64,000 nt of DNA from an uncultured Nitrospirales bacterium (GTDB lineage: Bacteria; Nitrospirota; Nitrospiria; Nitrospirales; UBA8639). The DNA lies in NCBI GenBank assembly GCA_958295805.1, contig OY282373.1, forward strand, positions 1,335,001-1,399,000, given 5' to 3'. The notes beneath the pieces were generated by a model. It ran no database searches, had not been told where the DNA came from, and saw only the letters and a list, made by a program, of their open reading frames with translations. Every line of letters starts with the position of its first letter. Within the stretch, counting starts at the first letter, position 1. Shown in pieces: positions 8,053 to 16,600 of the stretch. The translations under genes and the position numbers were made by a program.

Positions 8053-10779
8053 ATGTTTGTCAGACTTTTAAATCTTCTCTTCGGCAGCAAAAACGATCGT
8101 GAGTTGAAGGCTTTTGGCCCGCTTGTGTTCGCGATCAATGAACTGGAACCCGCCATGCAGTCCCTTTCCGACGAGGCGCTGACGGATAAAACTCAGACGT
8201 TCAAGAAGCGTCTTGAAGCGGGAGAACGCCTGGATGACCTGCTCCCCGAAGCGTTTGCCGTCTGCCGGGAGGCCTCGCGGCGACGGATCGGTATGCGTCA
8301 CTTCGACGTTCAACTCCTCGGAGGCATGGTGCTGCACGCTGGAAAAATTTCAGAAATGAAAACGGGTGAAGGCAAAACCCTGGTCGCCACCCTTCCCACG
8401 TATTTGAACGCGTTGACGGGGAAAGGCGTTCACGTGGTGACGGTCAATGATTACCTGGCGAAACGCGACGCGCAATGGATGGGCTCCGTGTATCATGCCT
8501 TGGGCTGCTCGGTCGGCGTGATTCAACATGAATCCTCGTTTCTCTTCGACCCCGACTATGAGGCGCAGGATAAACGATTGGATCGGCTCCGGCCGTGTAC
8601 GAGGCCCGAAGCCTATCAAGCCGATATCACCTACGGCACCAACAACGAATTCGGGTTCGACTACCTTCGGGATAATCTCGTCGTCAATGAACTGCGCCAA
8701 CGAGTCCAGGGTGATCTGGCTTACGCCATTGTGGACGAAGTGGACAGCATCCTGATTGACGAGGCGCGAACGCCCCTGATTATCTCGGGTCCGGCCGAAC
8801 AGAGTACGGCGTTGTACAATCGGATCAATCGTCTCATTCCGAGGCTCAATGCCGAACGGGACTATACCGTGGAAGAGAAAACCAAGACCGTGGCGTTGAC
8901 TGAAGAAGGCAATCCCCGCGTCGAGAAATTGCTGGCCGGGGACGGCTTGTTGGCCGGCGATAATCTGTATGACCCCCAGAATCTGAACGTCGTCCACCAC
9001 GTCATTAAAGGCTTGCAGGCTCATGCCATTTATAAACGTGACGTTGATTACGTCGTCAAAGACGGAGAAGTTCAGATCGTTGACGAGTTTACGGGGCGGT
9101 TGATGCCGGGCCGGCGGTGGAGTGACGGTTTGCACCAGGCGGTGGAAGCGAAGGAAGGCGTGAAAATCGCCAATGAAAATCAGACGTTGGCGTCCATCAC
9201 GTTTCAGAACTATTTTCGGATGTACGACAAGTTGGCGGGGATGACCGGAACCGCGGACACCGAAGCCGCGGAATTTGCCAAAATCTACAATCTGGACGTC
9301 AACGTCGTTCCGACCAATCAGCCGATGATTCGACGGGACTACGCGGACGTGGTGTATCGAACGGAAAAGGAAAAGTTCGAGGCGATTGCCGAGGAAGTGA
9401 CGGAGTACCACGAACGGGGTCAACCCGTGCTGGTGGGGACGATTTCCATCGAGAAATCCGAGCGTCTGGCCTCGATCCTCAAACGGAACGGCGTGAGGCA
9501 CCATGTCCTGAACGCGAAATTTCATGAAAAAGAAGCGGAGATCATTGCGCAGGCCGGACGAAAGGGAGCCGTGACCTTGGCCACCAACATGGCGGGGCGC
9601 GGCACGGATATCGTGCTGGGCGGCAACTCTGATGCCCTCTATAAGCAGCAGGTGGTGTATCGGGGCGAGAATCTCACGGATGAACAGAAACAAGAAGCGT
9701 TTGAACGGATTCAGGGGCAATGCGAGGCCGAAAAACAGGAAGTCCTCGCGGTGGGCGGCTTGCACATCGTCGGCACCGAGCGTCATGAAAGTCGTCGGAT
9801 CGACAATCAGCTTCGAGGCCGGTCAGGCCGTCAAGGCGATCCCGGGTCGTCCCGATTCTTCTTGTCCCTTGAAGACGATCTGATGCGCATTTTTGCGTCG
9901 GAACGAGTGTCCAACCTGATGTTGAAGCTTGGCATGGAAGAAGGGGTGCCGATTGAACATGGGATGGTCACCAAGTCCATTGAAAACGCCCAGAAGAAGG
10001 TTGAGGCCCATAATTTCGATATCCGCAAACAGATTCTTGAATATGACGACGTGATGAACAAGCAGCGGGAAGTGGTCTATGCCCATCGAAAGGACGTCCT
10101 GACGGGAGACACGATTCAAGAAGACGTGGAGGAGTGGCTCGTTGAAATCGTGGACTCCTTGCTCAATAGCCATTGTCCCGAAGAAGCCTACGCCGAAGCC
10201 TGGAACCTGGAAGGGTTGCGTGAAGCGGTCATCGGACAATTCGGCGTGGAACTCATCACGGTCGCGGACGCGTCGGAAATGGGCCGGGAGGGACTTCGGG
10301 AGGAATTGTTGGAGCGCGTGCAAACGTTTGTTCGGCACAAGCGCGAGGAACGGGACGAGCACGTCGGCCTCGAACTTCGTCAACAGTTGGAGCGGGCCGT
10401 GATCCTGCAAGTGATCGATCATCATTGGAAGGATCACTTGTTGGGAATGGATCAGCTTCGTGACGGCATCGGGCTTCGAGGGTACGGGCAGAAAGATCCG
10501 CTGGCGGAGTATAAACGGGAAGGCTTCGACATGTTTGCCGCCATGATGGATCGCATCAAGTCGGACTCGCTGGAACGATTGGCGAAAGTCCAAGTGGTCA
10601 AGGGTGAACGGCTTCCCCTTGAAGACGAAGACGATGCTCCTCCCCCTCCCATGATCTTCAATCGGGGAGAAGGTCAATCGTCGCCGCGAACGGTCCACCG
10701 GAGTCAAGCCAAAGTCGGCCGGAACGATCCCTGCCCCTGCGGCAGCGGGAAAAAATACAAAAAATGCCACGGGGCGTAA
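8053..10779 (+). CDS. secA: Preprotein translocase ATPase SecA
   Basis: The 908-residue protein matches SecA in length and order. The nucleotide-binding domain 1 has the Walker A motif MKTGEGKT (residues 102-109) and the [15 protein letters not shown] segment. The cross-linking domain, second nucleotide-binding domain ([21 protein letters not shown]), helical scaffold and wing follow. The C-terminal metal-binding tail is intact ([16 protein letters not shown]), which in known SecA binds zinc and SecB or lipid. SecA drives secretory proteins through SecYEG at the inner membrane, consistent with the many signal-peptide proteins here. It is preceded by a 26-bp tandem array and starts at ATG 8053; no SecM-like leader peptide is evident. 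Confidence 0.98.
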   Translation: MFVRLLNLLFGSKNDRELKAFGPLVFAINELEPAMQSLSDEALTDKTQTFKKRLEAGERLDDLLPEAFAVCREASRRRIGMRHFDVQLLGGMVLHAGKISEMKTGEGKTLVATLPTYLNALTGKGVHVVTVNDYLAKRDAQWMGSVYHALGCSVGVIQHESSFLFDPDYEAQDKRLDRLRPCTRPEAYQADITYGTNNEFGFDYLRDNLVVNELRQRVQGDLAYAIVDEVDSILIDEARTPLIISGPAEQSTALYNRINRLIPRLNAERDYTVEEKTKTVALTEEGNPRVEKLLAGDGLLAGDNLYDPQNLNVVHHVIKGLQAHAIYKRDVDYVVKDGEVQIVDEFTGRLMPGRRWSDGLHQAVEAKEGVKIANENQTLASITFQNYFRMYDKLAGMTGTADTEAAEFAKIYNLDVNVVPTNQPMIRRDYADVVYRTEKEKFEAIAEEVTEYHERGQPVLVGTISIEKSERLASILKRNGVRHHVLNAKFHEKEAEIIAQAGRKGAVTLATNMAGRGTDIVLGGNSDALYKQQVVYRGENLTDEQKQEAFERIQGQCEAEKQEVLAVGGLHIVGTERHESRRIDNQLRGRSGRQGDPGSSRFFLSLEDDLMRIFASERVSNLMLKLGMEEGVPIEHGMVTKSIENAQKKVEAHNFDIRKQILEYDDVMNKQREVVYAHRKDVLTGDTIQEDVEEWLVEIVDSLLNSHCPEEAYAEAWNLEGLREAVIGQFGVELITVADASEMGREGLREELLERVQTFVRHKREERDEHVGLELRQQLERAVILQVIDHHWKDHLLGMDQLRDGIGLRGYGQKDPLAEYKREGFDMFAAMMDRIKSDSLERLAKVQVVKGERLPLEDEDDAPPPPMIFNRGEGQSSPRTVHRSQAKVGRNDPCPCGSGKKYKKCHGA

Positions 10780-10833
10780 ACGCGCGAAACGTGTTTCTGA
10801 TTGCCGACTCAAAAATTCCCTGGTTCACCGCCA

Positions 10834-11508
10834 ATGGCCGCTCTGCACGTGGATATTCTTTCCCCGCCGCAACGTCGGTTGTGGGATGAACTAGGTGATG
10901 TCCCGCCACGGTTTACGCTGTATGGTGGAACTGCCGTTGCTTTGTATTTGGGGCACCGAGAATCATTGGATTTTGATTTCTTTGGCTCCGAGCCTTTCAA
11001 TCCCCAGAACCTGTCTATAACTGTCCCGTTTCTGAAAGAAGCCAGAATCATTCAGCAGGCGCCCAATACCCTCACCTGTTTGGTTGATCGGGATGGGACG
11101 GTTCAGGTCTCGTTTTTTGGAGTGCCGGAGATTAAAATGATTCAAAAACCTTTGCAATTTCCGGACAATAGGGTTCGGATTGCGTCACTCATCGACTTGG
11201 CGGGAATGAAAGCCGCGGTGGTACAACAGCGGGCCGAGGCCAAAGATTATCTGGATCTCCATGCCTTAATAAGTGAGAAAGTGGTAGACCTGCCCACGGC
11301 ATTGGCCGCGGCAAGTCGAATCTACCCGGATTCCTTTAATCCCCAACTGACCTTAAAAGCACTGACGTATTTTGGCGACGGTGATTTGCCCACTCTGCCC
11401 GAATCGGTCCGGTCAGGGTTGGTAGAGGCCGTGCGTGCGGTTGATGTCGATCGTTTGCCTGCTCTTGAAGTCAGAGAGAATACGGGTGATCCTGAGAGCC
11501 TTGTATGA
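10834..11508 (+). CDS. AbiEii/AbiGii-family nucleotidyltransferase (putative toxin)
   Basis: The roughly 224-residue protein carries the signature of AbiEii-type nucleotidyltransferases near its start: YGGTAVALYLGHR followed by SLDFDFF, where G-G-T-A-L and D-F-D supply nucleotide and metal binding. Such proteins are the toxins of type IV-like AbiE systems or stand-alone nucleotidyltransferases that modify tRNA. I choose ATG 10834 over an in-frame TTG 33 bp earlier. The downstream small gene overlaps by 4 bp (ATGA), a typical toxin-antitoxin arrangement, but the partner is not a recognisable AbiEi. The toxin role is therefore inferred from family only. Confidence 0.72.
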   Translation: MAALHVDILSPPQRRLWDELGDVPPRFTLYGGTAVALYLGHRESLDFDFFGSEPFNPQNLSITVPFLKEARIIQQAPNTLTCLVDRDGTVQVSFFGVPEIKMIQKPLQFPDNRVRIASLIDLAGMKAAVVQQRAEAKDYLDLHALISEKVVDLPTALAAASRIYPDSFNPQLTLKALTYFGDGDLPTLPESVRSGLVEAVRAVDVDRLPALEVRENTGDPESLV

Positions 11509-11795
11509 AACGATTGCCGCTGACGGACGAACTCACAACGGTTGCGGGCCGGGTCGTCTGGTTTGATCCACCGGAAAAAACCTTATCTAATCCGATTCGA
11601 TTTTTGACGTATGCCATGACCTATGGCACCCATGAGGATATGAACGTGGTGCGGAAGCACGTCTCCGATGAGGAATTGCGAGAAGCGTTGGACCGAGTCC
11701 CGCCAGGAATTTTTGATGAACGGTCCTGGGCGTATTGGAACGTCATGCTCGGCCGGTATCCCACCCCACCGCTGCCCCGAAGACGGCTTGATTGA
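11505..11795 (+). CDS. Small partner of the AbiEii-like gene
   Basis: This 96-residue protein overlaps the nucleotidyltransferase gene by 4 bp and is surely co-translated. It is mildly acidic and predicted helical, with the segment FLTYAMTYGTHEDM and later DEELREALDRVPPGIFD. I recall similar small proteins beside AbiEii-like genes but cannot name a domain. It lacks the winged-helix look of AbiEi antitoxins, so if it neutralises the upstream enzyme it would be a different antitoxin type. A role as antitoxin is an inference from size, overlap and gene order. Confidence 0.6.
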   Translation: MKRLPLTDELTTVAGRVVWFDPPEKTLSNPIRFLTYAMTYGTHEDMNVVRKHVSDEELREALDRVPPGIFDERSWAYWNVMLGRYPTPPLPRRRLD

Positions 11796-11919
11796 CGGCC
11801 TCCCGTCCCTTCTCTTGTCTCTCATGGCCATCCACTCCGTCTCAGACCCGTCTGCCACGGACGCGCTGAAAACATTGCTCCTGCCGTTTCGGGCGTCATT
11901 GCCAAAAGAGGTACTCCAG

Positions 11920-13365
11920 ATGAAACTCTCCGCGTTTTCTCTCACCGTCTTATTCGCAGGGGTGGTGGCAGGGTGTAGCGGTGGCGACGTGAGTGACGTG
12001 AATGAGCGTCCCGACAGGCAATTTCAGGCGTCGTCAGTTGCTCCCCTGGAGTCACGTATTGCCGTGGCCGGGACAATAGACTTGCAGAAGGTGCAGAACG
12101 ACCTTGACAAACTGATACCCGATCCTCTCGTGACGTTTCATGGGGAAAAAGACGACTGTATGACGAAAAAAATCGTGGTGAAAATCCGGATCGGGTGCAA
12201 ATGGAACGGGGAGGTGAAGAAGAAGGGCCCCGTCGCCGTTTCCGGGGCAGATCAAAGGTTGGATTTTTCCCTTCCCCTCCACGCATGGGCCAGCGTACAG
12301 ACCAGAACCTTCAATATTTCCGAGAAGCTTGAAACGGACTTCACCGTGACGGGGCAAATGTCTCTGGCTCTGAATTCAGATTGGTCCCCGGCTCTCAATT
12401 TAGATATGAATCTGCGTTGGGACAGGCGGCCGACCCTTCGTCTCTTCGGCGTCATCCCCGTCACAATCAGCGGGTTGGTCGAACCGAAAATAGAGGGCCA
12501 ACTCGTGAGGATAAAGGAGCAGTTCGAAGCCGAGGTCGGAAGCCAGAACACACGGGCAAAGGCTGTGCAAATCTGGCAGAAGGTCCATGAACCGATCAAG
12601 TTGTCCGGCGACCCGGAAGTGTGGCTGCGCATCGGGCCCAAGGCCGTAAATTTTTCCGGGATTCACGTGCGGAACAACGTTCTTTACGCGGGCATTTCCC
12701 TCCGTGCAGAGGTGGAAACCGTGCTTGGCGAACGTCCCAAGGCGTTTCCGCTCTCTCCCTTACCGGAAATTGGCGATCACGTTGAAGAAGCCGGCAGGTT
12801 TGTTCTGAGGCTCCCGATAACGCTGGAATACGATTTTCTGAAAAAGGAAGTGCAGAAGATTCTCAAGATCAATCAGAAATGGGCACCGATTCAAGGCAAA
12901 CCGGATCATTATCTGACCGTGAACGACGTTGAAATTTATCCGTCTGGAGAAAATCTTGTACTTGGCATAGATTTCATCGCCGATTTGCCGGATGACTGGC
13001 TGGATACCCGCGGCAGGGTGTACTTTCTGGGAAAGCCGGTCGTTGATAACGAGCAACGGATTCTGCGAATCGAGAATCTCGATTTTACAAGAACCCTCGA
13101 CAATTCACTGGTTCAGCTTGCTTCGTTATTTTTTAAATCGCGACTCAAACGCGAGTTGACGTCCGCGGCGACGTATCGGTTTGGGGATACCTACGATGAC
13201 TTCATTGCCGCCGCGAATCGGGAACTCAACAGAGACTTCGGAGACGGCGTGACCAGTCAAGGAACGCTCAATTACGCAAAGGTCGATCACGTGCTATTGC
13301 TTGAAACCGGCGTGTATCTGAGCACGCTCTCGGAGGGAACGTTGCAGGTCACCTTCGGGATGTGA
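11920..13365 (+). CDS. DUF4403-family outer-membrane lipoprotein
   Basis: I choose ATG 11920, preceded by AGAGG about 8 bp upstream. The open frame extends further left but has no signal there. The 481-residue product has a lipoprotein signal with lipobox VAGC at residues 16-19. The body resembles DUF4403 proteins: repeated beta-rich segments, DLNMRWDRRPTLRLFG near the middle, RIGPKAVNFSGIHV, and a C-terminal RLKRELTSAATYRFGD region. DUF4403 has no established function; the fold recalls lipid-binding or tubular BPI/SMP-like domains, which would fit a periplasmic lipid carrier, but that is inference. Confidence 0.75.
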   Translation: MKLSAFSLTVLFAGVVAGCSGGDVSDVNERPDRQFQASSVAPLESRIAVAGTIDLQKVQNDLDKLIPDPLVTFHGEKDDCMTKKIVVKIRIGCKWNGEVKKKGPVAVSGADQRLDFSLPLHAWASVQTRTFNISEKLETDFTVTGQMSLALNSDWSPALNLDMNLRWDRRPTLRLFGVIPVTISGLVEPKIEGQLVRIKEQFEAEVGSQNTRAKAVQIWQKVHEPIKLSGDPEVWLRIGPKAVNFSGIHVRNNVLYAGISLRAEVETVLGERPKAFPLSPLPEIGDHVEEAGRFVLRLPITLEYDFLKKEVQKILKINQKWAPIQGKPDHYLTVNDVEIYPSGENLVLGIDFIADLPDDWLDTRGRVYFLGKPVVDNEQRILRIENLDFTRTLDNSLVQLASLFFKSRLKRELTSAATYRFGDTYDDFIAAANRELNRDFGDGVTSQGTLNYAKVDHVLLLETGVYLSTLSEGTLQVTFGM

Positions 13366-13670
13366 GCGCCGATAAGAGCCCTGTCACCGCTGCTATGTAA
13401 AAATCAAACACCAATGCGATAAAAGTCCGGACACGGCTGGTCCGATTGAACAGAGTAAGACCGAACAGGACTGCGGCGAAACGATGTAAATCGAGCTATC
13501 ACCAGTTCGCATGAAAGGGTCGGCGCTTCCATTATCTGTATCATCGCTGTCCTGCGCGAATAGTTCTGCACCTTCCTTCCCTTGACTAATTCTTGGACTG
13601 AACGCTAGGGTATGCTTCCTTTGGCCCATGGGCGCTTCTACCCTTGGGCCATACGGGTCAATCCGACGTC
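13366..13670. other. Intergenic region without supported gene
   Basis: About 305 bp separate the lipoprotein gene from the methyltransferase gene. I see no repeat family, no clear terminator hairpin and no credible gene. A 78-codon reverse frame exists, but it has no ribosome site and no recognisable features. Any promoter for the methyltransferase-nuo block could lie here. Confidence 0.5.
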
Positions 13671-14852
13671 ATGGACGCACCAACTGCCTCGTTACGAGAA
13701 AAGATTACCACGCTGATACGAGAGTCTGGCCCCATGACCTTTGCGCGTTTTATGGAACTTGCCCTCTATGATGAGCGGGATGGGTATTACACGACGGGGG
13801 GCGGTCGGTCTCGCTCCGCGTCTTCTCCGATTGGCATGGAAGGCGGGGATTTTTTTACGGCTCCGAATCTTTCTCCTCTGCTGGCCAAGTGTCTGGTGCG
13901 CCAGCTTGTTGAAATTGATGAACGGCTTGGCTCTCCCCCGGTGTTCCACCTCGTTGAAATGGGACCAGGTGACGGTGCGTTGTGCAGGGACGTGTTGCAG
14001 GAGTGTGAAAACCGGCATCCCGCCTTTATTGATCGCGTCGCGTGCATTCTGGTTGAACGCAGTCCGGCGTTACGCGAATTGCAGCGGGAAACCTTACGTG
14101 CCTGGAACGTGGAAAATGGCAAGATCCGTTGGGTGAAGGATTTTGAGACGTTTTCAGACGGCACCCTGACCGGCATGGTGTTTTCCAATGAATTCGTTGA
14201 TGCGTTGCCGGTGCATCGCGTCCGGATGGGAGAGGACGGCCTTCGAGAACTTTACGTTACCGGTGACGATGAATTGATGGAAGTGCCGAGCGAGCCTTCC
14301 ACCACTGACTTGCCTTCGTTTTTGAACGACCTCGACGTCGCGTTACCCGTCGGATTTACCACGGAGATCAGCCTGGAAGCCGTGAAGTGGATCGAAGAGG
14401 TTGCAAGGGTCCTTGGTCGGGGAGTGGTGCTCACGATTGATTATGGTCACGCGGCTCAGGATTATTTTGCGTCCGAGCGAAAACACGGGACGTTGTTGGG
14501 CTATTATCGACACACCGTTTCGACGAATCCGTTGACACGCGTTGGAGAGCAGGATTTGACCGCCCACGTGAATTTCTCAAGCCTTGCACGTGCTGGGGAA
14601 CGTGCAGGATTAACCGTCACGGGGTTTACCAATCTGCTCCATTTTCTGATGAGTTTGGGGATTGATGAATTGGTCAATGGGTGCGACCAGGAATCAGCGG
14701 AGGTCAAGGCCGCGGCGCAACTGTTGCGGCCGCATGGCATGGGAACCACCTTTAAGATTCTGATCCAACACAAGGGGCTGGATATTTCAACTCTTCGCGG
14801 CTTACAACGGCGGCCGTTTTTTGATTCGGTGCTGACGGGGGAAGCCCATTGA
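13671..14852 (+). CDS. MidA/NDUFAF7-type SAM-dependent methyltransferase
   Basis: The roughly 393-residue protein shows the family hallmarks: GPMTFARFMELALYDERDGYY near the start, GGDFFTAPNLSPLLAK, the SAM-binding EMGPGDG motif, SNEFVDALPVHR, and LTIDYGHAAQDYF. The eukaryotic homologue NDUFAF7 methylates an arginine of the complex I 49-kDa subunit (NuoD homologue) and is required for complex I assembly. Here the gene lies just 124 bp upstream of nuoA on the same strand, fitting a role in complex I maturation. The start is ATG 13671; a TTG 27 bp upstream is an alternative. Target and reaction in this organism are inferred from homology and position. Confidence 0.83.
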   Translation: MDAPTASLREKITTLIRESGPMTFARFMELALYDERDGYYTTGGGRSRSASSPIGMEGGDFFTAPNLSPLLAKCLVRQLVEIDERLGSPPVFHLVEMGPGDGALCRDVLQECENRHPAFIDRVACILVERSPALRELQRETLRAWNVENGKIRWVKDFETFSDGTLTGMVFSNEFVDALPVHRVRMGEDGLRELYVTGDDELMEVPSEPSTTDLPSFLNDLDVALPVGFTTEISLEAVKWIEEVARVLGRGVVLTIDYGHAAQDYFASERKHGTLLGYYRHTVSTNPLTRVGEQDLTAHVNFSSLARAGERAGLTVTGFTNLLHFLMSLGIDELVNGCDQESAEVKAAAQLLRPHGMGTTFKILIQHKGLDISTLRGLQRRPFFDSVLTGEAH

Positions 14853-14876
14853 ATGAGAAGGCACGACGTTCTTTCT

Positions 14877-14903
14877 GGATTCCCGCTTGCGCGGGAATGA
14901 CGG
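14877..14903. repeat. Family B hairpin repeat upstream of nuoA
   Basis: A perfect 8-bp stem ATTCCCGC / GCGGGAAT with loop TTGC occupies 14879-14898, inside the common frame TCTGGATTCCCG...GAATGACGG. This is one copy of the dispersed family B repeat. It sits between the methyltransferase stop and nuoA and might stabilise or process mRNA. Confidence 0.8.
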
Positions 14904-14976
14904 AGGCGTTACGGGCCTGACGCCCTGACAAAATCATGCGGGGAGTTTTTTCGTGGCGACAGCGGGGTAAACAGGA

Positions 14977-15348
14977 ATGGGTGGCGAGGCTGTTCCGTTA
15001 AACTATATTCCGATTGCCGTGTTTGCCGTCATTGCCCTGGGGTTCGGGCTGGTGTCGCTGGTGGCGGGCTGGTTGGTGCGCCCTAGTCGGCCGTATCGGG
15101 CCAAACTTCTGCCGTATGAGAGCGGCAGCCCGCTCTTCATGGACGCCCGCGTTCAGTTTCCGATGCGCTATTACATCATCGCGATGCTGTTCGTGGTCTT
15201 CGACATTGAAATCGTGTTCATGTTCCCGTGGGCCGTGGTGTTTCACCGGTTGGGACTCCTGGGCCTCATTGAAATGGTGGTCTTCATCGCCATCCTGGTG
15301 GTGGGTTTCTGGTACGTCTGGAAAAAAGGGGCGTTGGAATGGGAGTGA
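14977..15348 (+). CDS. nuoA: NADH-quinone oxidoreductase subunit A
   Basis: The 123-residue protein has three hydrophobic helices and the conserved LPYESGSP motif between helices one and two, then MRYYIIAMLFVVFDIEIVFMFPWA in the second helix, with the conserved Asp/Glu pairs. NuoA is a small membrane subunit near the quinone-access end of complex I and its cytoplasmic loop lines the quinone cavity. It starts the nuo cluster. The next gene, nuoB, is separated by a 134-bp mobile-element-like insert rather than the usual tight junction. Confidence 0.96.
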   Translation: MGGEAVPLNYIPIAVFAVIALGFGLVSLVAGWLVRPSRPYRAKLLPYESGSPLFMDARVQFPMRYYIIAMLFVVFDIEIVFMFPWAVVFHRLGLLGLIEMVVFIAILVVGFWYVWKKGALEWE

Positions 15349-15375
15349 AGAAGGGGAAAGGTTCCTCCCCTTTAT

Positions 15376-15509
15376 AGAGACCTTTGCAAAATGCGCCCTT
15401 CCTCTTCCCTCTCCCCTGGCGGGAGAGGGCTAGGGTGCGGGGGAGGGCGTGTCCCGTATGACGAAACAGACACAAAAATGACAGAAAATGACATTTTGCA
15501 AAGGTCTCT
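15376..15509. mobile_element. 134-bp MITE-like element with perfect 18-bp terminal inverted repeats
   Basis: The left end AGAGACCTTTGCAAAATG (15376-15393) is the exact reverse complement of 15492-15509. The interior contains a family C repeat (about 15403-15447) and no gene. From memory, ends beginning GAGACCTTTGCAAA occur on IS5-family elements such as those of Neisseria, so this could be a non-autonomous derivative. Related half-ends occur at 31790-31822, 51151-51165 and 51400-51415. It lies between nuoA and nuoB. No clear short target duplication was resolved by eye. Confidence 0.75.
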
Positions 15510-15568
15510 TGCGGAGGCAAGGTGGGGTAGAGGAGAGCCGATGACACAATATCCATTGAGTGACAACC

Positions 15569-16048
15569 ATGAGTATGCTCGAACGGCAGTTTGAACCGAA
15601 TATCATTACGACCAATCTGGATTATCTGGTGAGTTGGTGCCGGAAGTCGGCTTTATGGCCGATGACCTTCGGCTTGGCCTGTTGCGCGATTGAAATGATT
15701 GCGTCGGTTTCCTCGCGCTATGACATTGATCGATTCGGCGCGGGCGTCTTTCGGGCCTCTCCCAGGCAATCCGACGTCATGATCGTGGCCGGAACCGTGT
15801 GTCGCAAAATGGCGCCGGTGATCCGGCGCATCTACGATCAAATGGCGGAACCGCGCTACGTCATCTCCATGGGCTCGTGCGCCACGTCGGGCAATCACTA
15901 CAACAGCTACAGCGTGGTCCAGGGCGTGGATCAAATCGTCCCGGTGGATGTCTACGTGGCCGGATGCCCCCCGCGCCCGGAAGCCCTGTTGGACGCCTTG
16001 ATTAAGCTGCAAGAGAAAATTCAGAAGGAAAAGGTGTTTGTGAAGTGA
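15569..16048 (+). CDS. nuoB: NADH-quinone oxidoreductase subunit B
   Basis: The product of about 159 residues carries the N2 cluster ligands in the expected order: tandem Cys in LACCAIEM, Cys in GTVCRK, and Cys in [11 protein letters not shown], with the SMGSCATSG segment. NuoB binds [4Fe-4S] cluster N2, which hands electrons to quinone. The start is ATG 15569 (ATG 15575 is also possible). It is flanked on both sides by repeat DNA, the MITE-like element upstream and a 115-bp tandem array downstream, which is unusual inside a respiratory operon. Confidence 0.96.
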   Translation: MSMLERQFEPNIITTNLDYLVSWCRKSALWPMTFGLACCAIEMIASVSSRYDIDRFGAGVFRASPRQSDVMIVAGTVCRKMAPVIRRIYDQMAEPRYVISMGSCATSGNHYNSYSVVQGVDQIVPVDVYVAGCPPRPEALLDALIKLQEKIQKEKVFVK

Positions 16049-16064
16049 GTGCGGACATAATTTT

Positions 16065-16544
16065 GTCATTCCCGCCGGGTTTCTCGGGAATGACAGCAGC
16101 GGCAGGCTGGACAGGCGATTCGTTATGCAAGAACGAGAGAGGGACTGATATCTTTCACGTCGCAACCACAAATAATTCTGTCATTCCCGCAGGGTTTCGC
16201 GGGCATGACAGCGGTGGCAGGCTGGACAGGCGATCCGTTATGTAAGAACGAGAGAGGGAATGCTATCTTTCACGTCGCGACCACGAATAATTCTGTCATT
16301 CCCGCCGGGTGTTCGCGGGAATGACAGTGGTGGCAGGCTGAACAGGCGACCTGTTATGTAAGAACGAGAGAGAGGGAATGCTATCTTTCACGTCGCGACC
16401 ACGAAGAATTTGGTCATTCCCGCCGGGTGTTAGCGGGAATCCGGTTTCCCTGCTCCTGCGGAATATGTTCTGGATTCCCGCTTTCGCGGGAATGACAGCA
16501 GCGGCAGGCTGGACAGGCGACCCGTTATGCAAGAACGAGAACGT
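16065..16544. repeat. 115-bp tandem repeat array inside the nuo operon
   Basis: Units starting with GTCATTCCCGC begin at 16065, 16180, 16295 and 16413 (spacings 115, 115 and 118 bp), and a fifth partial unit covers about 16471-16544. Each unit contains a family B hairpin, then GGCAGGCTGGACAGGCGA, then GTTATGYAAGAACGAGAGA, then CTATCTTTCACGTCGC. Copies differ by scattered substitutions. The array fills the 552-bp nuoB-nuoCD gap; there is no gene in it. It would be transcribed with the operon and could form a series of RNA hairpins. Confidence 0.92.
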
Positions 16545-16600
16545 ATTCAAATTACGTAGAAGTGACAGCACCGGCTTAACCACTCATTTTTTGCCTTTGT

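Noticed and set aside
8350-9786. Long reverse-strand frame inside secA
   Set aside because: It is the antisense shadow of secA; the sense frame carries all SecA motifs.
13393-13629. 78-codon reverse-strand gene
   Set aside because: No ribosome site, no domain, odd composition, and it lies in an otherwise empty intergenic gap.
16049-16600. CRISPR array
   Set aside because: Units are 115 bp, nearly identical throughout with no variable spacers, and no cas genes are present.
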